A stretch of DNA of 64,000 nt, from positions 62,001-126,000 of the IMG/VR virus record IMGVR_UViG_3300036985_002246; one strand, 5' to 3'. The position numbers and the translations under genes were made by a program. Below, one piece after another: positions 28,702 to 37,345 of this stretch; position 1 is the first letter of the stretch, and every line of letters starts with the position of its first letter. The stretch comes from a virus. The notes under the pieces are model-generated. The model had not been told where the DNA came from and made no database searches. It worked only from the letters and a program-made list of their open reading frames with translations.

Positions 28702-28722
28702 AGGGGTCTACCTGCAACTTCG

Positions 28723-28747
28723 AGGTGCTGCCAGTCTGGCAGCACCT
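28723..28747 (+). promoter_or_regulatory. perfect 11-bp hairpin in the RecD2 leader
   Basis: AGGTGCTGCCA-GTC-TGGCAGCACCT lies between the predicted promoter and the start codon. As DNA it is an operator-like inverted repeat; as RNA it is a stable stem-loop ending 10 nt before the ATG. It may control expression. Confidence 0.6.
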
Positions 28748-28757
28748 AGAAATCCCA

Positions 28758-31082
28758 ATGAATTACTACTCAGGCCGTGTTCACAGCGTCGTCTTCGAGA
28801 ACGAATCCAAGGCGTTCTACATTGTCCGCATGATCCTCGACGAGGCGTCGGACAGCATTCCCGACGGGGGTGCCGACAAGGTGAATGGCTCGGTCACCGT
28901 TCGGGGGGACATTCCTGGACTTCAGGTTGGGGTTGGCACCTGGTTCGGCTTCGAGGGGGTCTGGGACAACCACCCCCAGTTCGGTCGGCAGCTTCGGATC
29001 ATTCGCGCCCCGGTCATGAAGAAGGATTGGGACTCGGACACGTCCGAGAAGATCCTCTTGTCTCAGGGGATTGGTCCCACCGTCGCGGCCAAGCTCCGGG
29101 CTCACTTCGGGGAGGGCATGGCTGAAGCCCTCATGGACCCGGAGAAGGTCAGCGCCGTCCCAGGCATGACGAAGTTCACGGCGCTCCACGTCACGAACCG
29201 GTGGCAGGCAGCGCGTGCTCACTTCCTGGCCCTGGAGTTTCTGAACGACCTGGGGTTGCCACAGGGGAGGATCCGGCAGATCTGGGCAACCTTCGGCGAC
29301 TCCGCCCAGGAGAAGCTATCCTCCAACCCCTGGGCACTCGTTCAGATTGAGGGCGTCACGTTCCACGACGCAGACACGGTGGCCATGAGGCTCCACCTCG
29401 ACACCTCACCCACGAACAAGCTCCGTATCGCTGGAGCAGTGCTTCACGCCTGTCGGTCAGGTCGGGGCTTCGGCCACCTGTACTCGTCGAGCGGGGATAT
29501 GCTCGGGACCGTTCGGGCGATCGACTCAGGCTTCGCCGACAAGGACGTGGCGGAGGCCGTGAAGGCGCTGGCCGAGACAGACCTCCTGATCATTGACCGC
29601 TCCACTCAGCCAGGTGTGGTCGCAATCTACGACCCCTGGTCGTTCAGGATCGAGTCCGAGTCTGCGGAGATCTTGCTGGAGCGAGCTACCAACGCCCGGC
29701 TCTCGTCAGCAGCAGAGGCAACCTATGTGCGTGCCCTCATTGGTGAGGGTGAGGTTGCCTTGTCTCTCCTGGACGCGGTGAACCTCGCCCTCGACCGGCT
29801 GAGCGCGTCCGGGTCCACCACGCTCTCGGCGGCTCAGGCTCAGGGCGTCCGCAACGCTCTGTGTGAACCCGTCTCGATCATTTCGGGCCTCCCAGGCACG
29901 GGCAAGACCACCAGCTTGCGGGTGGCTGTGACGCTCATGCAGGAGGCGAGCATTCCGTTCTTGCTGGTCGCCCCCACGGGCATTGCGGCCAAGCGAGTGT
30001 CGTCCGTGACTGGGGCGACCGCTTCCACGATCCACCGGGCGTTCAAGGCCAAGGGCAGTTCGGACAACTCTCGGGAGACTACCTACGCCGGGATCGTGGG
30101 CGAGGGTGATGGTCTCTCGGGTCTGGACGGCTCGTCTGAGGCGTGGGGCTACTCGGAGGCAGAGCCACACCCGGCGGACGTGGTGATCGTGGACGAGTCC
30201 TCAATGGTGGACCAACACCTCCTCTACCGGATCCTGACCTGCACGAAGAAGGAAGCCCGCCTCGTGTTCGTCGGCGACGCTGCTCAGCTTCCCTCAGTGG
30301 GTCCAGGGAACGTGCTTCGGGACATGATCGCGTCGAAGCTCTTCCCGACCGTCTCCATGACCGAGATCTTCCGGCAGGCAGACACCTCCTCGATCGTGCG
30401 GGCGGCTCACGCGATCCACCGGGGAGACGTGCCCGACGCTCCTGCTGGGGGTGACTTCTCTCTCGTCGAGTGCTCCGACGACGACAAGGTCGCCGACATT
30501 ATCGTCTCGGCGGCGGAGAAGCTCTACCTGGCCCGGCGGAACTTCCAGGTGCTCTCGCCCAGGCACGGTGGCCCGGTGGGTGTCACGACCCTCAACTCCA
30601 GGTTGAGGGAACTGCTCAACCCGAAGCAGGCGAGCCTGCACGAAATGCGGATTGGGTCGGACGTTCTCCGAGAGGAGGACCGGATCATGGTGATCCGCAA
30701 CGACTACAAGCTGGGCATTTACAACGGCGACGTGGGCAAGATCTGCACAATCGACAAGAAAAACAAGGAGGTCAAGATCAAGATCCATGGCCCGCCGGTC
30801 ATGGAACTCATGGTCCCCTTCGCGAAGGCACCCGCACTTCTGCGGCTGGCCTACGCCGTCACGGTCCACAAGAGCCAGGGCCAAGAGTACGACGTGATCG
30901 TCATGCCCGTCGTCTCGTTCTCCCACCAACTCCAGCGCAATCTCCTCTACACGGCGGTCACTCGCGCCCGCAAGAAGGTCGTCCTGGTGGGGACCAAGTC
31001 CGCCCTGATTCGAGCCGTCGCCAATGAGCGCGAGTCTGCGCGAAACACGCTCCTCCGGCAAAGATTGCTGTCGGAGTCATAG
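28758..31082 (+). CDS. recD2: RecD2-type SF1B DNA helicase, 774 aa
   Basis: The start is ATG 28758 (MNYYSGRVHSVVFENESKAF), with an OB-like N-domain typical of RecD2. Residues about 105-210 hold helix-hairpin-helix segments (LLSQGIGPTVAAKLRAHFGE). The helicase core has Walker A G377-LPGTGKT, Walker B VVIVD479-E480-SSM, GDAAQLPSVGPG and EIFRQ. Motif VI is LAYAVTVHKSQGQEYDVIVM and YTAVTRARKKV. It unwinds DNA 5' to 3' in repair or recombination. Similar in length to bacterial RecD2; RecB and RecC are not in the window. Confidence 0.92.
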   Translation: MNYYSGRVHSVVFENESKAFYIVRMILDEASDSIPDGGADKVNGSVTVRGDIPGLQVGVGTWFGFEGVWDNHPQFGRQLRIIRAPVMKKDWDSDTSEKILLSQGIGPTVAAKLRAHFGEGMAEALMDPEKVSAVPGMTKFTALHVTNRWQAARAHFLALEFLNDLGLPQGRIRQIWATFGDSAQEKLSSNPWALVQIEGVTFHDADTVAMRLHLDTSPTNKLRIAGAVLHACRSGRGFGHLYSSSGDMLGTVRAIDSGFADKDVAEAVKALAETDLLIIDRSTQPGVVAIYDPWSFRIESESAEILLERATNARLSSAAEATYVRALIGEGEVALSLLDAVNLALDRLSASGSTTLSAAQAQGVRNALCEPVSIISGLPGTGKTTSLRVAVTLMQEASIPFLLVAPTGIAAKRVSSVTGATASTIHRAFKAKGSSDNSRETTYAGIVGEGDGLSGLDGSSEAWGYSEAEPHPADVVIVDESSMVDQHLLYRILTCTKKEARLVFVGDAAQLPSVGPGNVLRDMIASKLFPTVSMTEIFRQADTSSIVRAAHAIHRGDVPDAPAGGDFSLVECSDDDKVADIIVSAAEKLYLARRNFQVLSPRHGGPVGVTTLNSRLRELLNPKQASLHEMRIGSDVLREEDRIMVIRNDYKLGIYNGDVGKICTIDKKNKEVKIKIHGPPVMELMVPFAKAPALLRLAYAVTVHKSQGQEYDVIVMPVVSFSHQLQRNLLYTAVTRARKKVVLVGTKSALIRAVANERESARNTLLRQRLLSES

Positions 31083-31138
31083 GGGTCTACCTCGCCTCGC
31101 GAGGCGTAAAGCTCAGACCGCCCGGAGGGCTGGACACT

Positions 31139-31546
31139 ATGAGCAACGACGAGATCCGTGAAATGGTGAAGCGAGTGAAGGCAGGGCTTCGGATCACGAA
31201 GGTGGTCGCGACCCGTTCGGTCAAGGGGTCGAGGGGCGACACCTACGTCGGCTTCTCTGCTGCCTGGAACACCGTTCAGGAAGACGGTGGCCAGGACCTC
31301 GTCCACACGGGTGAGGACAGTGACCAAGCGGAGAGCCTCGGCTCAATGACCGTGCAGGAGGCGATCGTCGCTTCCTGCCTTCTGGCTCGCGAGGCGGACC
31401 TCGCGGCTCACCGGAATGCCATGGCCGGTGGTAACATTTCCCAGCAGCACTGCGCTGACGCCATTCAGGCGATCAAGGGCAACTACGCCAAGCTGCTCGT
31501 ACAGGCGCTCAGCGAGACGAACGGCGGAGACAAGGCGAAGGAATGA
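31139..31546 (+). CDS. hypothetical protein, 135 aa
   Basis: Begins MSNDEIREMVKRVKAGLRIT. It has a short beta-rich N-half (GDTYVGFSAAW) and a helical C-half (IVASCLLAREADLAAHRNAM). GGAGG lies 14 nt upstream of the ATG. The stop overlaps the next gene as ATGA. Expression with DNA-metabolism genes suggests a role there, but no motif identifies it. Confidence 0.6.
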   Translation: MSNDEIREMVKRVKAGLRITKVVATRSVKGSRGDTYVGFSAAWNTVQEDGGQDLVHTGEDSDQAESLGSMTVQEAIVASCLLAREADLAAHRNAMAGGNISQQHCADAIQAIKGNYAKLLVQALSETNGGDKAKE

Positions 31547-32400
31547 GCAACGCTCCCTCTGTAGACCCGGCCCGGATTGAGAGCTTCTATCAGGAACTCG
31601 CCGGTATGCAGGTGGAACTCGACGCCGACCCGCTCGCGCTTGGTCCGAAGCGGATCAACGCGAAGACGGCGGCGTGTCGAGCGTTGCTCTCTCGCACCGA
31701 GCGCATTTTCCTGGAGATCTCGCAGGACCTCTACTGGTACAAGCGGGAGCACCGCATGGCGTTGGCGGACTTCGAGTTGGCCGTGCAGGAACTCATGTCC
31801 AACGACCCTGAGGTCCGCGCAGGCCGGAATATCACCGACCGTGAGGCTATCGCCCACACCAAGCTCCGTGCTGACCGGGAGCGGATCAGCGTCCTCCAGT
31901 TCGCCTGCGAGGACCTGGACGCCGTGCTGTCGGTCGTGAAGGTGAAGCGCAACGACCTCAAGGACATTGCCTCCCGCCTCCGCGACCAACTCAAGATCTG
32001 CCAGGAGGAGATCGGGCTCGGGGCTCGCTGGGGCCTGAAGAAGCGGCTCCCCAGGGCTGAGGAGGCGGCTCAATCTTCCAGGTCCACCGACGGGGTGGTC
32101 GCGCTCATGGACGAGATCCTCGCCAAGTCCGACGACGAGGACGAAGAGGCGTCCGACGAGGACGACGAGGACGTGCTCCCGGCAGAGATTGAGGGGAGCC
32201 AGGTTCCCCCCACCTCCGTCATGGACACAATCTTCGACGGGATTGGGACACCTGGGCCGCTGCCTGAGGGTCAGCCTACGTCCGAGACAGACGCTGAGAT
32301 TGACGCCCACCTCGAAGGGCTCAATGTCCCCACTCAGCCCTCTATTGAGGCCGATCCAGGAATCGACATGAGCCTCGACGAAATACTAGACTCGTTCTAG
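31543..32400 (+). CDS. hypothetical protein with acidic, SSB-like C-terminal tip, 285 aa
   Basis: Coupled to the previous gene (ATGA). Residues 1-165 are helical (EISQDLYWYKREHRMALADF). The rest is a disordered acidic segment (LMDEILAKSDDEDEEASDED) ending MSLDEILDSF. This tip resembles the LDDILG end of the SSB-like protein encoded next, so both may present the same docking peptide to a shared partner (inference). No enzyme motif is seen. Confidence 0.6.
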   Translation: MSNAPSVDPARIESFYQELAGMQVELDADPLALGPKRINAKTAACRALLSRTERIFLEISQDLYWYKREHRMALADFELAVQELMSNDPEVRAGRNITDREAIAHTKLRADRERISVLQFACEDLDAVLSVVKVKRNDLKDIASRLRDQLKICQEEIGLGARWGLKKRLPRAEEAAQSSRSTDGVVALMDEILAKSDDEDEEASDEDDEDVLPAEIEGSQVPPTSVMDTIFDGIGTPGPLPEGQPTSETDAEIDAHLEGLNVPTQPSIEADPGIDMSLDEILDSF

Positions 32401-32481
32401 CCCGGTTGGGCGTAAGTCACTTGCAGGGGTCACGTCTCTCATCAACGGAACGACCCGCCCCTGCAACACAGGAGATCGATC

Positions 32482-33213
32482 ATGAACAGTGGATTCCAGG
32501 AGTTCGGCTACGGTGAGGGCGACGACAAGGTCGGAGCCAAGAGCAAGCGGTTCAAGGCGAAGGAGGGCGAGAAGTACCGCGTCAGCTTCGTCTGGTGGCC
32601 CGGCATGGAGGAGGGCAAGCCCAACCTCGACGCCGCGACGCCGAAGTTCATTGGCTGCAAGCGCCTCTACCTCGCGGGCGTCGGCTACTTCATCGACAAG
32701 GGGCCGGAGTTCGCGAAGATCGCCGGGGCGTCCTCGAAGATGCAAGTCGCCACGCTGATCTGCGTGTGGCCGACCGACTCGAAGGGCAATCTCGACAAGG
32801 GCCGGTTCCAGAGCGGTGACTTCACGGTCATGCCGTGGATCATCAGCACCGACAAGTACCGGAATATCGAGCAGAACCACAAGGAGTTCCCGCTCGGCCA
32901 GCACGACCTGTCGCTGACCTGCACGGACACCCAGTACCAGAAGATCACGATCTCGCCGTGCCGGGAGAACCTCTTCCGCAAGCTCTACGAGAAGGACCCG
33001 GCGAAGGCGGCGGACATCATCGCGCAAGCCAGGGAGGGTATCGCCGCGATCCACGGCGAACTCGCTCAGGACCTGACGATCGACCAGATCAAGGAGAAGC
33101 TCGGTCGCCAGTCGTCCGGCCCCGGTGGCGGCGGCAACGGCGGCGGGGGCGCGGGGATCGCAGCGTCGGACAGCAAGCAGTTCGACACCATGCTCGACGA
33201 CATTCTCGGCTGA
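32482..33213 (+). CDS. single-stranded DNA-binding-like protein, 243 aa
   Basis: Strong ribosome binding site (AGGAGA, 6 nt spacing). The basic N-terminus (GAKSKRFKAKEGEKYRVSFV) leads into a beta-rich region of about 150 residues with CKRLYLAGVGYFIDKGPEFA and SGDFTVMPWIISTDKYRN. A Gly-rich linker (GPGGGGNGGGGAG) and acidic tip DTMLDDILG follow. The plan OB-like core, Gly linker, acidic tip is that of SSB proteins. No sequence family is certain. It lies between helicase and RuvC/RecA genes, consistent with the role. Confidence 0.6.
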   Translation: MNSGFQEFGYGEGDDKVGAKSKRFKAKEGEKYRVSFVWWPGMEEGKPNLDAATPKFIGCKRLYLAGVGYFIDKGPEFAKIAGASSKMQVATLICVWPTDSKGNLDKGRFQSGDFTVMPWIISTDKYRNIEQNHKEFPLGQHDLSLTCTDTQYQKITISPCRENLFRKLYEKDPAKAADIIAQAREGIAAIHGELAQDLTIDQIKEKLGRQSSGPGGGGNGGGGAGIAASDSKQFDTMLDDILG

Positions 33214-33239
33214 GCACTTCCCGCTGCGGGTTGCAGCGG

Positions 33240-33257
33240 TCCCGCTTCGCGGCGGGA
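33240..33257 (+). terminator. short GC hairpin after the SSB-like gene
   Basis: TCCCGC-TTCGCG-GCGGGA, 27 nt after the stop codon. Together with the larger hairpin at 33294 it makes a tandem stop signal. Confidence 0.45.
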
Positions 33258-33293
33258 GAAGAGGGCACTCCCCTCAACAGCCCGGCCATACCA

Positions 33294-33343
33294 CTGACCC
33301 CCGACTCGGCTTCCCACAAGGCTGGGCCGGGGGTCAGTCTTTT
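33294..33343 (+). terminator. rho-independent terminator before the RuvC-like gene
   Basis: CTGACCCCCG and CGGGGGTCAG (10 bp), with inner GGC/GCC pairs, are followed by TCTTTTG. The RuvC-like ATG is only 16 nt after the U-run, so that gene must be started by a promoter inside this region or by readthrough. Confidence 0.8.
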
Positions 33344-33358
33344 GCCCCTCCGGAGCCC

Positions 33359-34030
33359 ATGCTCGTACTCGGATTGGACCCCAGCCTCACGAATTTCGGG
33401 TGGGCGCTACACGACTCGCTCGCTACGGGTGCAGGCCGGTGTGTCAGCCGTGGGAGGTTTGCGACGAAGGCCAGCATGACCTTCGTGGACCGCTATGTGT
33501 TCATGCGGGAGTCGCTCCGGCAACTGCTTCAGGACACCAAGCCTGACAGGGTCGGGATTGAGTCCCCCGTCTTCAACGACCTGTTCTCGGAGGGAATGTA
33601 CGGGCTGTTCCTGTACTCCAACGAGGCACTCAGGATCGAGCAGAAGGACGTGGTGTACTTCTCCCCAGGGCAGGGGAAGGCGCACGCCCGAGAGACTCTC
33701 GGTCGCCCGGACAAGTGGAAAATGCTCAAGGCAGACATGGTTGCTGCTGCCAGGCATGACACGGGTGGCGGGACCTGGAACCACAACGAGGCAGACGCCT
33801 ACCTGATTGCAAGGCTGGCGGCCCGCTTCTGGGACTTCTTCGAGGGCAATCTCGACGAGGCCGCACTCACCCCTGTAGAGCGTAAGCAGTTTCTCCTGAT
33901 CCACACCTTCCAACGAGGGAAGCGTGCAGGACACACGGTCAAGAAGGGGCTCCTCTATCGAGAGGAGGACCGCTTCTTCCGTTGGTCCCAAGTATCACCC
34001 GACCCCGACATTCCGACGAAGAGGCCCTGA
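33359..34030 (+). CDS. ruvC: RuvC-like Holliday junction resolvase, 223 aa
   Basis: The start is ATG 33359, with GGAG 4 nt upstream. RNase H-fold acidic residues are visible: D7 in MLVLGLDPSLTNFGWAL, E in VGIESPVF near residue 67, and D in NHNEADAYLIARLA near residue 150. It cuts four-way DNA junctions, resolving recombination or packaging intermediates. Somewhat longer than bacterial RuvC, with a basic C-terminal extension. RecA starts immediately after its stop. Confidence 0.88.
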   Translation: MLVLGLDPSLTNFGWALHDSLATGAGRCVSRGRFATKASMTFVDRYVFMRESLRQLLQDTKPDRVGIESPVFNDLFSEGMYGLFLYSNEALRIEQKDVVYFSPGQGKAHARETLGRPDKWKMLKADMVAAARHDTGGGTWNHNEADAYLIARLAARFWDFFEGNLDEAALTPVERKQFLLIHTFQRGKRAGHTVKKGLLYREEDRFFRWSQVSPDPDIPTKRP

Positions 34031-35353
34031 ATGACGAAGAAGAAGCCCGACGAAGCTCCCGCTCCTGCTCCCAAGAAGTCCGCCAAGGCTGCTGTCCCCG
34101 CCAAGAACCTCAGCCCGCTCGTTCGAGCACGGGCTGCGCTCAAGACGATCCTGAAGGAGGACCACGTCACACCGCTGTCGGACAGCACGCTCAAGTCCTC
34201 CCTCCCGCATATCCCGACGGGCTCGATCGTCCTCGACTTCCTGATCGGTGGCCGCCCCAATCAGTACGGGGTCGCCCCGTGCCCCGGTATCCCCCGAGCG
34301 AAGATCTTCAACCTCTACGGCAACGCGGGTGCGGGCAAGACGACTCTCGCCCTCACGACGGCAGCGTCGATCTGCAACGCGGGCGGAACCTGCGTCTATA
34401 TCGACTGGGAGAACGAGATTGAGCCCCGCTACGCGGCTCGTCTCGGGGTGCCCGTTCAGGACGGCAGCAGGTTCCTCCTCATGCAGCCGAACACGCTGGA
34501 GGAGGGCATGAAGATCATGGTCCAAATGGCGAGCGAGGGTGTGGACCTGATCGTCGTGGACTCGGTCGGAGCAGGCGTTCCGGAAGACCTCTACAACCGT
34601 TCGGTGGACGAGGAGGGGGCGCAGACTCGGATCGGCCTCAACGCCGCGAAGTGGTCGCAGTTCCTCCCGAAGTTCAAGAGCATTGTCGCCAAGAGCAACA
34701 CGGCGGTGATCGGTATCTCCCAGCTTCGCAAGACGATCGACAAGAGCGGCCACGGACCCGACTCCGCTGCTCAGGGCGGCGAGGCGTGGAAGTACTACTC
34801 GGCTGTCCGCATGAGCCTCCGGGTCTACCAGAAGGAGAAGGCCAAGCAGTTCAACGCCCTTCTCGGCAAGTCTGAGGACACGATCGTCGGCACGTCGGTC
34901 CTGGCCAAGCTCGACAAGTGCAAGGTCAGCGACTCGGTCCACCACGAGGCCAAGTTCTTCCTGCGGAGCGGCTTCGGAATCGACAACACCCGCTCGGTGA
35001 TCGACCTCGCCGCCACCTACAAGATCATTGACAAGAGCGGCTCCTGGTTCGAGTGGGAGACGGCCCCCGGCGGGAAGATCCGCGCTCAGGGCATGGACGG
35101 CATGATCAGGCTCGTCACCGAGCAGAAGGGTGCTCTCAAGGCGCTCTTCGCCCAGGTCGTCCCCAAGCTCACTGCCGTTCAGAAGCTCGACCCCACGACG
35201 ATCGAGGACGAGGAGGAGGAGGTGATCGGCGAGGACCTCTTCGACGAGATCGTCCCCGTCTCGGACGCTGAAGCCGCCCGTCGTGCAAAGGCGTCTGGCG
35301 GTGAGCCCCCCGCCGGGTTCCTGGCGGACCTCGACGAGTCCGAATCCGACTGA
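34031..35353 (+). CDS. recA: RecA-family recombinase, 440 aa
   Basis: The ATG directly follows the RuvC-like stop. Walker A is G97-NAGAGKTT. Walker B is EGVDLIVVDSVGAG. The RecA-type NTAVIGISQLRK strand-sensor region follows, then a Gly-rich loop (DSAAQGGEAWKYYSAVR). The N-terminus is a basic Ala/Pro/Lys tail (about 30 residues), and the C-terminus is acidic (DEEEEVIGEDLFDE). It pairs homologous DNA strands. Longer than bacterial RecA and closer in style to phage recombinases. Confidence 0.92.
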   Translation: MTKKKPDEAPAPAPKKSAKAAVPAKNLSPLVRARAALKTILKEDHVTPLSDSTLKSSLPHIPTGSIVLDFLIGGRPNQYGVAPCPGIPRAKIFNLYGNAGAGKTTLALTTAASICNAGGTCVYIDWENEIEPRYAARLGVPVQDGSRFLLMQPNTLEEGMKIMVQMASEGVDLIVVDSVGAGVPEDLYNRSVDEEGAQTRIGLNAAKWSQFLPKFKSIVAKSNTAVIGISQLRKTIDKSGHGPDSAAQGGEAWKYYSAVRMSLRVYQKEKAKQFNALLGKSEDTIVGTSVLAKLDKCKVSDSVHHEAKFFLRSGFGIDNTRSVIDLAATYKIIDKSGSWFEWETAPGGKIRAQGMDGMIRLVTEQKGALKALFAQVVPKLTAVQKLDPTTIEDEEEEVIGEDLFDEIVPVSDAEAARRAKASGGEPPAGFLADLDESESD

Positions 35354-35372
35354 CCGTAGTGAGGGAATGGGG

Positions 35373-35378
35373 TACTCT
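35373..35378 (+). promoter_or_regulatory. -10-like TACTCT, 5 nt before the split Rad50 N-half gene
   Basis: GGGGTACTCT-CCACC-ATG. The spacing would give a leaderless or near-leaderless mRNA. No ribosome binding site is present. Confidence 0.45.
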
Positions 35379-35383
35379 CCACC

Positions 35384-36496
35384 ATGTCCTTTCGCGTCCG
35401 AGTCAGGGATTTCCAGTCGATCGAGGACGCCACCATTGAGGTAGACGGCCTCACGGTGATCACTGGTCCGAACAACTCCGGTAAGACAGCCCTCATGCGG
35501 GCTGTCTCCGGGGCGTTCACCAATGCGCGTGGGACCAAGTTCGTTCGTCACGGGAAGGATAGCGCGAAGGTCGAGCTATCCTTCTCTGACGGGCGGACCC
35601 TTCTCTGGGAGAAGGGTGAGAAGGTCAACCGCTACGAACTCGACGGCAAGGCCCTCAATCGGGTTGGGCACGGTGCCCCGCCCGAGACGGCCACGCTCGG
35701 GATACTGCCGGTCGAGGCCGCAGGTCGGGAGCTTTGGCCGCAGTTCGCCCACCAGTTCGTCGGCCAGGTGTTCCTCCTCGACGAGCCCGGCTCTGTCCTC
35801 GCAGAGGCCGTCGCCAACGTGGACAAGGTGGGCGTCCTGAACGAGTCCCTGCGGCTCTCCCAATCTGACCGCAGGGGTGCTGCCTCTGAACTCAAGGTCC
35901 GCGTCGAGGACGTGGCCAAGCATGAGGCGGCGCTCCTCCTGTTCGACGGGCTCGACGTGGCGGTGGCTCAGGTCAAGAAGGCTGAGAAGCTGCGCGTCGA
36001 GGTCGCTGACCAGGGGAAGTCGCTCGACCAGGTGCGGGGCCTCCAATCTCGGCTGAGCACTGCGGTTGGGACCGTGAAGTCCCTCGCCCCGGTCAGGACT
36101 CTCCCGACCGTGGACAGTGCTTTGGTCGAGAAGGTGAAGAAGATCCAGTCCGCCCTCGACTGGTCAGTCCAGACCTCTGCCCGGCTGGTTCAAGCCAAGG
36201 CTGACCATGATCGGGCGCTCGACGCCGCCCAGTCTGTTCGAGACTGGGTGCTTCCTGACACCCAGCCGGTCCAGGACGCCCTCCACAGCCTGGAAGCCGC
36301 ACGCCGCAGCCTGGAGGCTGCCCGAGCCCTCACCGGTCGCCTGACCGCCCTGGAGGGCACGGTAACTGGGCTAAGAGCCACCCTGAGTGGAGTGGAGTCC
36401 GCATACGAGGCGGCGGCGTCCGACGTACAGGTCCTTTTCGAGGAGGCAGGCTCCTGCCCCTTCTGTGGAGTCGAGCATGAAGCAAGCTCTTGCTAG
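35384..36496 (+). CDS. N-terminal half of a split Rad50/SbcC ATPase, ending at the zinc hook, 370 aa
   Basis: Begins MSFRVRVRDFQSIEDATIEV. Walker A is G28-PNNSGKT. A Q-loop region (PQFAHQFVGQVFLLDEPGS) is followed by about 230 residues of coiled coil. It ends with the hook motif C358-PFC361 and stops 9 residues later. ABC signature, Walker B and H-loop are absent here but occur in the separate gene at 44728. The two proteins probably assemble, with SbcD (38352), into a DNA end-processing nuclease. Confidence 0.85.
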   Translation: MSFRVRVRDFQSIEDATIEVDGLTVITGPNNSGKTALMRAVSGAFTNARGTKFVRHGKDSAKVELSFSDGRTLLWEKGEKVNRYELDGKALNRVGHGAPPETATLGILPVEAAGRELWPQFAHQFVGQVFLLDEPGSVLAEAVANVDKVGVLNESLRLSQSDRRGAASELKVRVEDVAKHEAALLLFDGLDVAVAQVKKAEKLRVEVADQGKSLDQVRGLQSRLSTAVGTVKSLAPVRTLPTVDSALVEKVKKIQSALDWSVQTSARLVQAKADHDRALDAAQSVRDWVLPDTQPVQDALHSLEAARRSLEAARALTGRLTALEGTVTGLRATLSGVESAYEAAASDVQVLFEEAGSCPFCGVEHEASSC

Positions 36497-36722
36497 TCTG
36501 GTCCTGGCCCTCTGCATGAGTGGCTGCCCGCACCTCCCGCCCCCGAGCGGGTGTGCTCCCCGGTCCTCAATGTGCCAGGACGACCGGCCTTTCGTCTGCT
36601 CTGGAACGCAGCGGTGGACCCAGGTCGGCGACTCAACCTGTGCAGAGGTGGGTGGTGTCTGCTGCATGACGGCAGACGCGATCCACGCCTGCGTGCCCCA
36701 AACCGCCTGCACGGGGGAGTGA
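36477..36722 (+). CDS. small Cys-rich lipoprotein, 81 aa
   Basis: The ATG at 36477 overlaps the end of the Rad50 half by 20 nt. The N-terminus MKQALASLVLALCMSGC is a short lipoprotein signal with lipobox MSGC, so it should be exported and lipid-anchored. The mature part is about 65 residues with many Cys (SMCQDDRPFVCSG; GGVCCMTADAIHACVPQTAC), suggesting several disulphides. Such phage lipoproteins can act in superinfection exclusion or lysis, but nothing here proves either. Confidence 0.65.
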   Translation: MKQALASLVLALCMSGCPHLPPPSGCAPRSSMCQDDRPFVCSGTQRWTQVGDSTCAEVGGVCCMTADAIHACVPQTACTGE

Positions 36723-36725
36723 CCC

Positions 36726-37328
36726 ATGACCGATCTCAAGACCGTGGCTGAGGACTTCTCGGTGTTCATGTGCTCGCACTTCGGAGCGACGGTCCTCCAC
36801 AAGGAGGACGCCGCCGAAATGAAGGCGATTGCCTGGGGCATGGACCTCGGTCGAGGCTTCGGGGCGACGGGGCTCGCGTCGGGCGCGAGCTTCATGTCCA
36901 ACTACACGACGACGCTCGGCACGAACGTCTATATGCCGAAGTCGCACCGGGAGGACCCCTTCAACTTCCTCACGATCCTCACCCACGAGTGCCAGCACGT
37001 CCTTCAGTTCAAGGAGTCTGGGGTCGAGTTCGCATGGCTCTACCTTGAGGAGCCTGAGGCTCGGGCCAGGTACGAGGCGGACGCCTACGCGGCAGGGCTC
37101 GCGCTCTGGAAGTGGCTGCGTGGCAGCCTGCCCGCAGACCCGGTCTCAGGGATCGTGGAGGGTCTGGTGAGGGGCTACAGCCTCCGCCAGGCAGACGCCG
37201 AACTCGCGGAGGATATGCTGAAGTCCCACTTCGTATCCCTGAAGAACGACATGGTCATGTCGAAGTCTGCACGCGAGGCGATCAAGTTCCTCGACGCGAA
37301 CTACCCGGAGCTTCGCGGGACGCTCTGA
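36726..37328 (+). CDS. putative zinc metallopeptidase (HExxH), 200 aa
   Basis: Begins MTDLKTVAEDFSVFMCSHFG. The motif ILTHECQHVLQFK near residue 85 supplies HExxH. Downstream, EPEARARYEADAYAAGLALW contains Glu residues suited to be the third zinc ligand. No signal peptide. The substrate is unknown; it could process a phage or host protein. The gene is 3 nt after the lipoprotein stop and is probably co-transcribed with it. Confidence 0.7.
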   Translation: MTDLKTVAEDFSVFMCSHFGATVLHKEDAAEMKAIAWGMDLGRGFGATGLASGASFMSNYTTTLGTNVYMPKSHREDPFNFLTILTHECQHVLQFKESGVEFAWLYLEEPEARARYEADAYAAGLALWKWLRGSLPADPVSGIVEGLVRGYSLRQADAELAEDMLKSHFVSLKNDMVMSKSAREAIKFLDANYPELRGTL

Positions 37329-37333
37329 CGGCG

Positions 37334-37339
37334 TAGCGT
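37334..37339 (+). promoter_or_regulatory. -10-like TAGCGT, 6 nt before the methyltransferase start
   Basis: GGCGTAGCGT-CCGCTC-ATG. Same leaderless spacing as at 24888, 38340 and 45380. Confidence 0.5.
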
Positions 37340-37345
37340 CCGCTC

